Source: Pseudoalteromonas sp. S16_S37 (GTDB taxonomy: Bacteria > Pseudomonadota > Gammaproteobacteria > Enterobacterales > Alteromonadaceae). From it: a stretch of DNA of 64,000 bases. The stretch is from contig NZ_JAAUWV010000007.1 in the NCBI RefSeq assembly GCF_014694405.1, positions 62,001 to 126,000 on the forward strand, in the 5' to 3' direction. Below the pieces are notes generated by a model, which worked only from the letters and a program-made list of their open reading frames with translations, was not told where the DNA came from and made no database searches. How positions within the stretch are numbered: the stretch's first letter is position 1; each line of letters starts with the position of its first letter. The position numbers were made by a program, and so were the translations under genes. This document shows positions 53,996 through 64,000 of this stretch, piece by piece.

Positions 53996-55225
53996 ATGTC
54001 ATTTAAAGCCTTTTTGCTCGCTGATGAGCTCAATCAAGCATTAGAACAACTTAATTTTGTTGACCCAACTCCCGTGCAAGAACAATGTATTCCACTGTTG
54101 TTGTCAGGGCGTGACTTAGTAGCAACAGCGCAAACTGGTACCGGTAAAACCGCTGCGTTTATGTTGCCAATTTTACAGCAGCTATTAGCACAGCCACAGC
54201 AGCAAGGCGTTGTTAGGGCCTTGGTGGTTGCGCCTACCCGAGAGCTTGCTCAACAAGTGGCACAAAACACCGAAAGTTATGGGCAATATACGGGACTAAA
54301 AGTAGCTTGCTTGTATGGCGGCGCAAACATTGGGCCTCAAGAAAAGGCGCTTAAAGCGGGTGTTGATATTGTTATTGCCACGCCTGGAAGGCTGCTTGAT
54401 CATCTTATTAAAGGGACCTTATCACTTGCTCAAGTGAAACATTTGGTGTTTGACGAGGCCGATCGTATTTTGGATATGGGGTTTATTGGTGAGATCAAAC
54501 GTATCATGCGTCATCTGCCTGCAAAGCGGCAAACCTTGCTGTTTTCAGCCACAATAGATGAACAAGTGCAGACGCTTGTTAAACAGTGGTTGAACGATCC
54601 CAAACGGATCAGCGTAGATAAAGAAAACAGCGCAGCACAAAAGATAGAGCAAGTATTTTACGCGGTAGATGAAGACAGAAAGCGAGAGCTTATGTCTTAT
54701 TTGATTGGTAAGAATAATTGGCAGCAAGTGTTGGTGTTTACCCGCACCAAAAATATGGCTGATGACTTAGCTAAGGAACTAAATAAAGACGGTTTAGCGA
54801 CGCAGGCGATCCATGGTGATAAATCACAAGGCGCTAGAGATAAAGCGTTGGGCCAGTTTAAAAGTGGTCAAACTAGAGTGCTGGTTGCAACAGATGTCGC
54901 TGCCAGAGGTATCGATATATTAGACTTAGATTATGTGATTAATGCTGAGTTACCTTATGTCGCAGAAGATTATGTGCATCGTATAGGCCGTACAGGACGT
55001 GCAGGAAAAACAGGACATGCAATTTCGTTAGTGAGCATTGATGAGCAGTGGTTACTTGAAGAGATAGAGGTATTATTAGATGAGCGCCTTACACCGCAAT
55101 GGCTGCCAGGTTATGAGCCGGATTTAAGTAAAGAGCCAAAAGATAATCGTAAAAATACCAATAAATCACGTAAGCAAAGAGATAAGAAAAAAGTGTTAAA
55201 TAAGCGCTCATCAAGGCGCAGATAA
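53996..55225 (+). CDS. DEAD-box ATP-dependent RNA helicase, RhlE-like
   Basis: The 409-residue protein has all core motifs: Q motif (FVDPTPVQEQCIP), AQTGTGKT, PTRELAQQ, TPGR, VFDEADRILDMGF, SAT, and HRIGRTGRAG, with a short basic tail (KSRKQRDKKKVLNKRSS). The layout fits an RhlE/SrmB-type helicase acting in ribosome assembly or RNA turnover; which of these is not fixed. It stands alone and is followed by a bidirectional terminator. Confidence 0.93.
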   Translation: MSFKAFLLADELNQALEQLNFVDPTPVQEQCIPLLLSGRDLVATAQTGTGKTAAFMLPILQQLLAQPQQQGVVRALVVAPTRELAQQVAQNTESYGQYTGLKVACLYGGANIGPQEKALKAGVDIVIATPGRLLDHLIKGTLSLAQVKHLVFDEADRILDMGFIGEIKRIMRHLPAKRQTLLFSATIDEQVQTLVKQWLNDPKRISVDKENSAAQKIEQVFYAVDEDRKRELMSYLIGKNNWQQVLVFTRTKNMADDLAKELNKDGLATQAIHGDKSQGARDKALGQFKSGQTRVLVATDVAARGIDILDLDYVINAELPYVAEDYVHRIGRTGRAGKTGHAISLVSIDEQWLLEEIEVLLDERLTPQWLPGYEPDLSKEPKDNRKNTNKSRKQRDKKKVLNKRSSRRR

Positions 55226-55242
55226 TAACCACTTAGGCAATG

Positions 55243-55269
55243 AAAAAGCACCGATTAAGGTGCTTTTTT
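55243..55269. terminator. Bidirectional terminator after the helicase gene
   Basis: AAAAAGCACC and GGTGCTTTTT form a perfect 10-bp stem with a six-base loop and A/T flanks, between two convergent genes. Confidence 0.9.
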
Positions 55270-55274
55270 ACGTT

Positions 55275-56240
55275 TTAAGCAATTTGTTTTTCGGCTAGGG
55301 TCAGTTCCATCGTCGCTTTGAGTAGGCGATATAAATTAATGGATGCATCAATTTCTTCTTTTCGATTGGTTAAGCTCTCGATATTTAACCCAAGCGGTAC
55401 GTCTAAGTGCGCGCAGCTTTTTAGGATCTGATCAAGGCTTTCTTTACAGATCCTAATTGATTCACTCAAAGAGTTTTCAGCGTCTAGAATACGCCATTGT
55501 GTGGCTTCAGGTACCGAAATTCCCAACCACTGCATAAATTCAAGCGTCTTTTGCCCACCGCATGGCGTAAAAGTTAAGATAATACGCTTAGGCGTTTGTC
55601 CTTGCTGACGGCAAGAGCGTGCATAACTGGTGATCAGATCAATGGTTGCTTGTGCGTTATACACCGCTTGCGAAATGAAAAACTCACACCCTTGTGAGGT
55701 TTTTTCTAGTAAACGTTCATGTTCGTTGTGCTTACTTGCGTGACGTTCCGCAATAGTTACGCCGCCAAGAAAAAACTCATCCTGATGCTGGCTAAGAGCC
55801 TGATAAGCATCTGATAGGCCTAATCTAATCTCTCCATGAGAAGAAGGGCTGCCAACCAGAACGAGGTTTTTTAAGCCATATTGATGCTTAGTGCTGGTTA
55901 ACCATTCGTTGAATTCGCTGGCTTCACGTTGTGCAACACTTTTATAGGTGATCACATCGAGATTCGATAGCTTATGTATTAACTGACTATACTCACAAGG
56001 GTCTACAGTGTGCTTAAATGGAAATGGACGAGGAGCTTGAGTGCGGCTACTTTCGTCTTGGATATCATAAATGACCACACCGTCGTATTCAATTTCGTGC
56101 AAACGACCCAGCAGCTTAGCGGCGATATTTTCCAGCTTTTCTTTATCAGTGCCAGCTTTAGGTGGCGTTGTACCAATTAAGTATACCCCTTGGTTAGGGT
56201 CTAATATTTTCTCTTGCAGTGATAACGCCATGATCCTCAT
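55275..56240 (-). CDS. Methylenetetrahydrofolate reductase-like protein
   Basis: The 321-residue protein resembles the MetF TIM-barrel family at low level: VYLIGTTPPKAGTD with the strand-1 pattern, YDGVVIYDIQDESS, LVLVGSPSS and the C-terminal IILTFTPCGG. The usual MetF opening with FFPP(K/R) is altered to TTPPK, so it is a divergent paralogue and not the housekeeping MetF. A flavin-linked folate reaction is possible but unproven. The start may be the ATG three codons on (56231). Confidence 0.75.
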   Translation of the reverse strand: MRIMALSLQEKILDPNQGVYLIGTTPPKAGTDKEKLENIAAKLLGRLHEIEYDGVVIYDIQDESSRTQAPRPFPFKHTVDPCEYSQLIHKLSNLDVITYKSVAQREASEFNEWLTSTKHQYGLKNLVLVGSPSSHGEIRLGLSDAYQALSQHQDEFFLGGVTIAERHASKHNEHERLLEKTSQGCEFFISQAVYNAQATIDLITSYARSCRQQGQTPKRIILTFTPCGGQKTLEFMQWLGISVPEATQWRILDAENSLSESIRICKESLDQILKSCAHLDVPLGLNIESLTNRKEEIDASINLYRLLKATMELTLAEKQIA

Positions 56241-56495
56241 CCCAGCTCAATGTGTGTCGATTGGGGATAATATAGCAGCCATTTAGACGTCTAGATAGAT
56301 TTTTTTGATGAAAGATATTCAATGACTATGAATTTATTTCAAGTTAAGGGCTCTCTCAGATGTACTTGGATAAATTTGTTTACACTATTTTGCTCTCGGA
56401 AATGTCATCACGCTTGAAAAGTCATGCATAATGAAACTGGTTTACTCATCTTTTGATGATAACTGCGCGATTAAATAAAAAACTCAGGGAATACT

Positions 56496-59363
56496 ATGAA
56501 ATTTAAACTTTTGGCAACGAGCCTTGCGGTAACGCTTGCGCTAACAGGGTGCGTGAGTACTGATAAACAGCGTGCGACGAGTGAGATACAAGCACAAGCG
56601 AATGATAAGGTATTTTCGCAAGACTATCTTTTAGAAGAGCTAGAAAATGGCTTGCGCGTAATGGTAGTTAAAACCGATTACCCTGACGTGGTTTCTGTAC
56701 AAATCCCGGTCTCTGTCGGTTCGAGAAACGAGGTTGAGGCTGGTCGCACCGGTTTTGCGCACTTCTTTGAACATATGATGTTCAAAGGTTCAGAAAAATA
56801 CCCACAAGATGTTTATGCTGATATTTTGAAAAACTCTGGTGTTGATAACCGAGCTTATACTACCAATGATTACACAAACTACTATCTGAGCTTCTCAAAA
56901 CAACACTTAGATAAGGTGTTGGAAATTGAGGCTGATATCTTTCAAAACTTAACTTATACACAAGCGCAATTTCGCACAGAAGCACTCACCGTTAAAGGCG
57001 AGTATTTAAAAAATAATGCAAATCCAATTCGTCAATTGATTTCAGCGGCGCGCGATGTAGCCTTTGAAAAGCATACTTATAAACACACCACCATGGGCTT
57101 TTTTGAAGACATTGAAGCAATGCCGGATCAAATGAGCTATGGGCAAACATTTTTTGAGCGTTTTTATAACCCAGAATATGTATCTTTGGTGATAGTGGGT
57201 GATGTTGACCCACAAAAAGCCATGGCAATGGTGAAAAAGCACTGGGGCAGCTGGCAAAAAGGCAACTACGTGGCTGATATTCCACAAGAGCCAAAACAGC
57301 AAACAGCAAAATATGTGCATAAGCAAAGTGAAGGACTTCCAGGTCATTGGTTGTTGGTGTCTTATAAGGGCACGGCATGGCAGCCCGAAAAGAAAGACCG
57401 TGCAGCACTGGATTTAATCGCTGATCTGTATTTTTCGAAAACATCTGAGTTGTATCAGCAATTGGTTGTTGAGCAACAAGTAGCCAGTCAGATGTTTACA
57501 TACAATCCTGAAACAAAAGACCCAGGCTTGCTACACGTTTTTGTTAAAGTTGAGAATGAAAAAGACGTTGCTATGGTACGTGATGCTATCAATCAGACGT
57601 ATGCCAAAGCGCGCACTCAATTAGTTGATGAAGATAAGCTTGCGGCGTTGAAGTCTAATCGTAAATATAGTTTTATTAATGAGTTAGATTCATCAGAGGC
57701 GATTGCCTCGACACTTGCCCAGTATATGCATTTTGAGCGAGATCCTGAAGTTATCAATCAGCTTTACGCCACAGCTGATGCAATTAGCGCGCAAGATATT
57801 CAAGACATAGCCAATAAGTATTTTGTTGATTCAAACCGCACAACGGTGACTATGTCAGCATTAGAGTCTATTACCGGGTTTGATAACGAAGTATCTCTGC
57901 AGGCCTTAGTTGACGCTGAAAATCAGCCTAAAGAACGTTATTTCAATGTGTTAGATAAAACTAATAGTTCGCCATTAGTGGATATGAATTTATTGTTTTA
58001 CACCGGTGCTGCAGCTGATCCTCAAGGTAAAAAAGGTCTTGCTGCTATGACTGCGGCGATGATTGCCAATGGTGGTTCGCAAAGCAAAGCCTATAAAGAC
58101 ATTCAAAAAGCGCTTTACCCAATAGCGGGCTCATTTAACTATCAAGTAGATAAAGAAATGCTGTCTCTGCGTGGACGTGTTCACAAAGACAACATAGATC
58201 AGTGGTATGACTTGGTCAGTGAGCAGCTGTTAAATCCTGGGTTTAGAGAAGATGACTTCAGTCGTTTGAAAAAAGAAATGTTAGATAACATTAAAGCCAG
58301 CTTAAAATCTTCTAATGATGAAGAGCTGGGTAAAGAGGTCTTATATCACAAGCTTTATCAAGGTCATCCATATGAAAGCTACAATTATGGTGACTTATCA
58401 GATCTAGAGTCATTAACGCTTAATGATGTTAAAGCGTTTTATGCGGAGCACCTTACGCAGGCTAAGTTAAATGTCGGGATCACTGGTGCTATGCCGCAAC
58501 AGGTGAAAGATAAGTTGTTCATGGATTTAGCTAAGTTACCAAAGGGTGATGAGAAGCGCTTAACAATTCCAGATGCACCTAAGCTTACAGGTCGTCATGC
58601 AACTATCGTTGAAAAAAGTGCAAAATCAACGGCGGTCTCTTTTGGTTTCCCTATCGACACAATTCGTAGCAGTAAAGACTGGACGGCTCTTTGGCTAGTG
58701 CGTTCGTACTTTGGTGAACACCGAAACTCGAATAGCTTCTTGTATCAGCGTATTCGAGAAGTACGTGGTATGAACTACGGTGATTATGCATACATTGAAT
58801 ATTTTCCACGCGGTATGTTCCAAACCAAGCCTGATGCCAACTTGGGGCGCACAGAGCAAATATTTCAAGTGTGGTTGCGACCACTGCGTTCAAACAACGA
58901 TGCACACTTTGCAACACGAGTTGCGATGTATGAGCTAGATAAGATGATTAAAGAGGGCATGAGCGAGGAAGATTTTACTGCAACGCGTAACTTTTTAACT
59001 AACTATGTCGCGCAACTTGTTGCTAGCCAAGATAGACAATTAGGGTATGCGCTTGATAGTCAGTTCTACAATATAGAAAGCTTTGTAGATTATGTACGTG
59101 AACAGCTTGCTAGCTTGAGTGTTGAAGACGTTAATCGTGTCATCCGTGATAACCTACAAACTCAAAACGTACAGTATGTGTTTGTGACTGGTGACGGAAA
59201 AGACATGCAGCAGCGTTTAGCTGATGAGATATCTTCGCCATTAAGCTACAACTCTGAAAAACCAGAGCAGTTGCTGACAGAAGATAAAAAAATTGCAGAT
59301 TATAAACTTAATATCCCAAGCGATAATATTGAAGTGCTTGATGTGAAATCAGTATTTGAGTAA
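56496..59363 (+). CDS. M16 family zinc metallopeptidase lipoprotein
   Basis: The 955-residue product has a lipoprotein signal (TLALTGC, Cys19) and two consecutive M16 halves. The first has the inverted zinc motif HFFEH at residues 89-93 and a downstream Glu segment (TEALTVKGEYLKN), so it is catalytic; the second half (from about residue 480) lacks HxxEH and is the usual inactive lobe. Both lobes close into a peptide-degrading chamber in the periplasm. It is a single-gene unit with a terminator. Confidence 0.92.
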   Translation: MKFKLLATSLAVTLALTGCVSTDKQRATSEIQAQANDKVFSQDYLLEELENGLRVMVVKTDYPDVVSVQIPVSVGSRNEVEAGRTGFAHFFEHMMFKGSEKYPQDVYADILKNSGVDNRAYTTNDYTNYYLSFSKQHLDKVLEIEADIFQNLTYTQAQFRTEALTVKGEYLKNNANPIRQLISAARDVAFEKHTYKHTTMGFFEDIEAMPDQMSYGQTFFERFYNPEYVSLVIVGDVDPQKAMAMVKKHWGSWQKGNYVADIPQEPKQQTAKYVHKQSEGLPGHWLLVSYKGTAWQPEKKDRAALDLIADLYFSKTSELYQQLVVEQQVASQMFTYNPETKDPGLLHVFVKVENEKDVAMVRDAINQTYAKARTQLVDEDKLAALKSNRKYSFINELDSSEAIASTLAQYMHFERDPEVINQLYATADAISAQDIQDIANKYFVDSNRTTVTMSALESITGFDNEVSLQALVDAENQPKERYFNVLDKTNSSPLVDMNLLFYTGAAADPQGKKGLAAMTAAMIANGGSQSKAYKDIQKALYPIAGSFNYQVDKEMLSLRGRVHKDNIDQWYDLVSEQLLNPGFREDDFSRLKKEMLDNIKASLKSSNDEELGKEVLYHKLYQGHPYESYNYGDLSDLESLTLNDVKAFYAEHLTQAKLNVGITGAMPQQVKDKLFMDLAKLPKGDEKRLTIPDAPKLTGRHATIVEKSAKSTAVSFGFPIDTIRSSKDWTALWLVRSYFGEHRNSNSFLYQRIREVRGMNYGDYAYIEYFPRGMFQTKPDANLGRTEQIFQVWLRPLRSNNDAHFATRVAMYELDKMIKEGMSEEDFTATRNFLTNYVAQLVASQDRQLGYALDSQFYNIESFVDYVREQLASLSVEDVNRVIRDNLQTQNVQYVFVTGDGKDMQQRLADEISSPLSYNSEKPEQLLTEDKKIADYKLNIPSDNIEVLDVKSVFE

Positions 59364-59382
59364 ATATTTGCGCTGTTAGTTT

Positions 59383-59408
59383 AAGCCGCACACCATGTGC
59401 GGCTTTTT
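59383..59408 (+). terminator. Terminator after the M16 peptidase gene
   Basis: AAGCCGCACA and TGTGCGGCTT form a perfect 10-bp stem with a three-base loop, followed by T5. Confidence 0.9.
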
Positions 59409-59551
59409 AGTCTGCGCGCTTTATTGCTCGCACATTGCACTGTAAATAGCACTTTGTTATAACTAATTACTATATTGTTTTCTATTACGATAACACTTGC
59501 TAAAGTTTTATCGTTAGAATCACAACAGTTGATATGAATTAAGGTACCGCT

Positions 59552-60367
59552 ATGCGTCATGAAATATGGCAACAACTTCGTACAGAAGCACAGGAGCTTG
59601 TTAGCCGAGAACCATTACTTGCCAGTCATGTTTATTCAAGTGTTTTGAATCATGAATGTTTGGGAGCGGCGTTGAGCTTTATTGTGGCTAATAAATTGGC
59701 AGATGCTGTGGTATCGGCATTTACAATTCGTGAACTGTTTGATCAAGCGTTTGTTGACTGTGATCACATGCTCACTCATGTTGCTCACGATATCAAAGCG
59801 GTAAAAGACCGGGACCCCGCCGCAGATAGCTACTTGACGGTTATGCTCAACCTCAAAGGGTTTCATGCCATACAAGCCCATAGGTTGGCGCATTGCTTAT
59901 GGCGACAAAACCGCAAAGAGTTAGCTCGATTCATCCAAAGCAGAACCTCTGAAGTATTTGGCGTTGATATTCACCCTGCGTGTAAAGTCGGTCATGGCAT
60001 CATGTTTGACCATGCAACAGGCATCGTGATTGGTGAAACAGCAGTGATAGAAGACAATGTGTCTATATTACAATCGGTTACTTTAGGTGGTACGGGTAAT
60101 GAACAAGGTGATCGCCATCCTAAAATTAGGGCGGGGGTGCTTATTGGCGCAGGAGCTAAGGTGTTAGGCAACATCGAAGTAGGTGAAGGGGCTAGAATAG
60201 GCGCGGGCTCTGTAGTGCTTCGAGCTGTAGCGCCTCATACTACGGTGGTGGGGGTTCCTGCTAAAGTTGTAGGCAGACCTTGTAGCCCTTGTCCTGCAGA
60301 AAGTATGAACCAGAACTTCCTAGATGATGATCCTGAAAACGAATCGCATACTAGTGCGATGATCTAA
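59552..60367 (+). CDS. cysE: Serine O-acetyltransferase
   Basis: CysE acetylates serine in cysteine synthesis. The 271-residue product has the N-terminal helical domain and the C-terminal left-handed beta helix of hexapeptide repeats, with the active-site region VFGVDIHPACKVGHGIMFDHATGIVIGETA-like and the final IGAGSVVLRAV, VVGVPAKVVG. The C-terminal tail that contacts CysK ends in Ile. The next gene starts eight bases after its stop. Confidence 0.96.
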   Translation: MRHEIWQQLRTEAQELVSREPLLASHVYSSVLNHECLGAALSFIVANKLADAVVSAFTIRELFDQAFVDCDHMLTHVAHDIKAVKDRDPAADSYLTVMLNLKGFHAIQAHRLAHCLWRQNRKELARFIQSRTSEVFGVDIHPACKVGHGIMFDHATGIVIGETAVIEDNVSILQSVTLGGTGNEQGDRHPKIRAGVLIGAGAKVLGNIEVGEGARIGAGSVVLRAVAPHTTVVGVPAKVVGRPCSPCPAESMNQNFLDDDPENESHTSAMI

Positions 60368-60375
60368 GGGGACCT

Positions 60376-61044
60376 ATGCGAGGGTTAGTTGTCATTATTT
60401 TAATGCTACTGGCCTTTGCGCTGGGAATTATCGTTGAGCGATTATGGCTATCTGCACAGCCTGTCACTTATAACGCTTCGCGTCCATCTGACTTAAATCC
60501 AGAGAAAGAGCAAGTCGTTCAACACAGTGAACAACCACTGGTACAGTTAAATGCACCTCTTAAGGTGCATGAACAAAGTACAATCACTAATCAACTCACA
60601 CTAGCTCAGCAGCAAATATCGCGTTTAGAAGCCGAAAATGAGCAATTGCAACAACGTTTACTCCAAGATAAACAAGCCTCAGAATTGCCACCCGTTGCTG
60701 TTCCCAATGGCGATTTGAATGCTATGTTGGAGCAGCAGTATCAACAACAAAGCCGGGACGCTGTTTGGGCCGATGAAATAGAACTGCAAATGAACGACTT
60801 TCTTTATCAAAGTGATTTAAGTCACCTAGTTAAGTTGCAAGAATACGGATGTAAATCTACCGTGTGCCAAATGAAACTGGTGCCACAGGGAGATGCGAAA
60901 GACTTTGACGAAGACCTATGGCGGGTGGTCAGTGAAAAGCTCTTTTCGCAAACCTGGTTTAAGCGTTTTACCATGAGTACCTCGACAAGCACCCAAGATA
61001 AAATGGTGGTCCATCTCAGTAAACAACAAGTATATGATCAGTAG
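60376..61044 (+). CDS. Membrane-anchored coiled-coil protein, unknown
   Basis: The 222-residue protein has one N-terminal membrane helix (GLVVIILMLLAFALGIIVERL), a coiled coil (about residues 72-100, LTLAQQQISRLEAENEQLQQRL) and a soluble C-terminal domain with two cysteines (YGCKSTVCQMKL). No family is recognised. It follows cysE by eight bases and overlaps the convergent xseA end by seven. Confidence 0.7.
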   Translation: MRGLVVIILMLLAFALGIIVERLWLSAQPVTYNASRPSDLNPEKEQVVQHSEQPLVQLNAPLKVHEQSTITNQLTLAQQQISRLEAENEQLQQRLLQDKQASELPPVAVPNGDLNAMLEQQYQQQSRDAVWADEIELQMNDFLYQSDLSHLVKLQEYGCKSTVCQMKLVPQGDAKDFDEDLWRVVSEKLFSQTWFKRFTMSTSTSTQDKMVVHLSKQQVYDQ

Positions 61045-62393
61045 GTATTAATTTTTAATACTTTTGAGTGTACTTCGCCATCGTGTAGTTGTGTAACAAG
61101 CCGTTGGTTTTGTGAAACATCGGACACCGACTTGATCACTTTATCCTCATGTTTGGTAATACTATACCCTCGAGCTAACACGTTTAAAGGGCTGATGCTA
61201 TCTAGCCGTGCAGCATACAGTGCTAATCTATTTTGATGACTATTTAAGTTTTTTTGCACAGCTTGGTACAAAGCTTCTTTCAACTGCTCAAGCTGCTTTT
61301 GCGCATCATTGAGTTGCTTGCTTGGATGCTGGTGGTAAAGGCGTTGCTTTGCAAGCGCCAATGTATTGCTGCGTTTAGCTTGTATCTGCATAAACCCGCG
61401 GGTTAGACGACTAATTAGTTCATCAACTCTTTGTTGTTGCTGTAGCAGTTGGTTTTCAGGGTGTTGTAACTTAAGTCTTTGCTCAAGCACTTTACAGTGC
61501 TGCGTGGCATGCTTAAGGGCTTGCAAAATTTGGATATGTAAGGCTTTGCGATATTGTTGTACTTGTTGTTGTAAAGCTTGTCTGTCGGGACTAACAAGTT
61601 CAGCCGCAGCAGAAGGGGTTGCGGCGCGCAGATCTGCAACATAATCGCAGATGGTGGTGTCTATCTCATGTCCTACGGCACTGATGACCGGTAATTGGCT
61701 GGCAAATATAGCACGTGCTAATTGCTCCTCATTAAAACACCATAGATCTTCAAGTGAACCACCGCCGCGACCGATGATTAATACGTCAACTTCATTACGC
61801 TGATTGGCAAGTGCTAGTTTTTCGCATAACTGCAGGTGTGCTTCTTTACCTTGCACTTGCGCTGGATAAATGATGACTTCGAGCTGTGGCGCACGACGTT
61901 TTAAGACCGTTAAAATATCTTTTATTGCAGCGCCAGTCGCTGAGGTGATAATTCCTACCTTGTTAATTTTGTCAGGTAAAGGCTTTTTATACGTACTACT
62001 AAATAATCCTTCAGCTGCCAAGCGCATTTTTAAGGCATCGAACTGCTGCTTGAGCATTCCTTCACCAGCAGGCTCCATTTTTTCGACTATCAGTTGATAA
62101 TCGCCGCGTGGTTCATACACAGAAACCCTTGCTTGTACTTCAACTTGTGCACCGTTGCTTGGTTTGTATTGGCAATAACGATTGTTACCACGCCACATTG
62201 CAGCTTTAATTTGGGCTTTGTCATCTTTTAAGGAAAAATACCAATGTCCTGATGCCGGAGCAACAAAGTTTGAAATCTCACCAGTTAGCCTGATAGAGGC
62301 AAAACCTTGCTCTAAAATGGCTCGTATTTCGCGGTTTAGTTTCGAAACGGTGTAAGTTGTATTCGAAGTCGATGCAAAGCTTGTCAATGACAT
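61038..62393 (-). CDS. xseA: Exodeoxyribonuclease VII large subunit
   Basis: XseA with XseB degrades single-stranded DNA to oligonucleotides. From ATG 62393 (GGAG six bases upstream) the 451-residue product has the N-terminal OB fold (YTVSKLNREIRAILEQGF, LTGEISNF), the catalytic domain (ITSATGAAIKDIL, IIGRGGGSLEDLWCFN, SAVGHEIDTTICDYVADLRAATPSAAAEL) and a long C-terminal coiled coil that holds the small subunits. It is divergent from guaB. Confidence 0.96.
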   Translation of the reverse strand: MSLTSFASTSNTTYTVSKLNREIRAILEQGFASIRLTGEISNFVAPASGHWYFSLKDDKAQIKAAMWRGNNRYCQYKPSNGAQVEVQARVSVYEPRGDYQLIVEKMEPAGEGMLKQQFDALKMRLAAEGLFSSTYKKPLPDKINKVGIITSATGAAIKDILTVLKRRAPQLEVIIYPAQVQGKEAHLQLCEKLALANQRNEVDVLIIGRGGGSLEDLWCFNEEQLARAIFASQLPVISAVGHEIDTTICDYVADLRAATPSAAAELVSPDRQALQQQVQQYRKALHIQILQALKHATQHCKVLEQRLKLQHPENQLLQQQQRVDELISRLTRGFMQIQAKRSNTLALAKQRLYHQHPSKQLNDAQKQLEQLKEALYQAVQKNLNSHQNRLALYAARLDSISPLNVLARGYSITKHEDKVIKSVSDVSQNQRLVTQLHDGEVHSKVLKINTY

Positions 62394-62457
62394 AAGTCGC
62401 TCCATAAAAAATTCATGGCTACTTTATCATATTTTTTACTAAATATTATTTACTCGC

Positions 62458-63995
<1,538 letters not shown>

Positions 63996-64000
63996 CATCA

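Overview
The window reads as ordinary core chromosome of a marine gammaproteobacterium of the Alteromonadales, most likely Pseudoalteromonas or a close relative. The evidence is moderate-to-low GC, conserved gammaproteobacterial gene blocks (nadC/ampD/ampE beside pilins; dusB-fis; rpsU-yqeY-dnaG-rpoD; rsmD/ftsY-ftsE-ftsX-rpoH; pepA-holC-valS opposite lptF-lptG; a large PilZ protein opposite radA), and proteins that resemble their E. coli counterparts along their length. I see no rRNA, insertion sequence, prophage or CRISPR array. The only tRNA is tRNA-Leu(CAA).

Layout. 1-3.4 kb: type IV pilus genes on the minus strand (start of pilD, pilC, two tandem paralogous pilins) followed by nadC; pilB is absent from its usual place. 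3.5-4.9 kb: ampD-ampE. 4.9-6.3 kb: a small accessory-looking island. 6.3-11.3 kb: a two-PilZ-domain protein, radA and a secreted or anchored unknown. 11.3-19.9 kb: serA, rpiA, fau, an unknown membrane protein, purD, a lipoprotein methyltransferase, purH, fis and dusB, all minus. 20.2-25.7 kb: prmA and the macromolecular-synthesis genes rpoD, dnaG, yqeY, rpsU. 25.8-31.5 kb: rsmD, ftsY with a very long repetitive N-terminus, ftsE, ftsX, rpoH. 31.5-43.8 kb: plsC-type acyltransferase, rraB, an HD-GYP protein, fadL, valS/holC/pepA, lptF/lptG, an RDD protein. 44-48.7 kb: tRNA-Leu, a phosphoribosyltransferase, a Crp/Fnr regulator, a small YgjV-like protein, an amidohydrolase, a DUF1543 protein. 48.9-64 kb: proB, a GGDEF protein, a glutaredoxin-like protein, gltX, a DUF3581 protein, a DEAD-box helicase, a MetF-like protein, an M16 peptidase, cysE, xseA, guaB.

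The least ordinary part is the island at 5.58-6.26 kb. A Xre-type regulator is followed, through an ATGA overlap, by a 43-codon gene whose product begins with a canonical double-glycine leader (ends ICGG). Seven bases later comes a six-helix membrane protein. A divergent 46-codon ORF lies upstream, and the shared promoter region holds two inverted copies of an AT-rich operator-like element. This looks like a compact, coupled locus for an exported peptide and a possible immunity, sensor or processing partner; no C39-type exporter is visible in the window.

The second notable signal is a perfect CIRCE element (TTAGCACTC-N9-GAGTGCTAA) in the leader of rpoH, which would place the sigma-32 gene under the HrcA repressor. 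Three cyclic-di-GMP-related genes (PilZ, HD-GYP, GGDEF) are scattered through the window and are not clustered.
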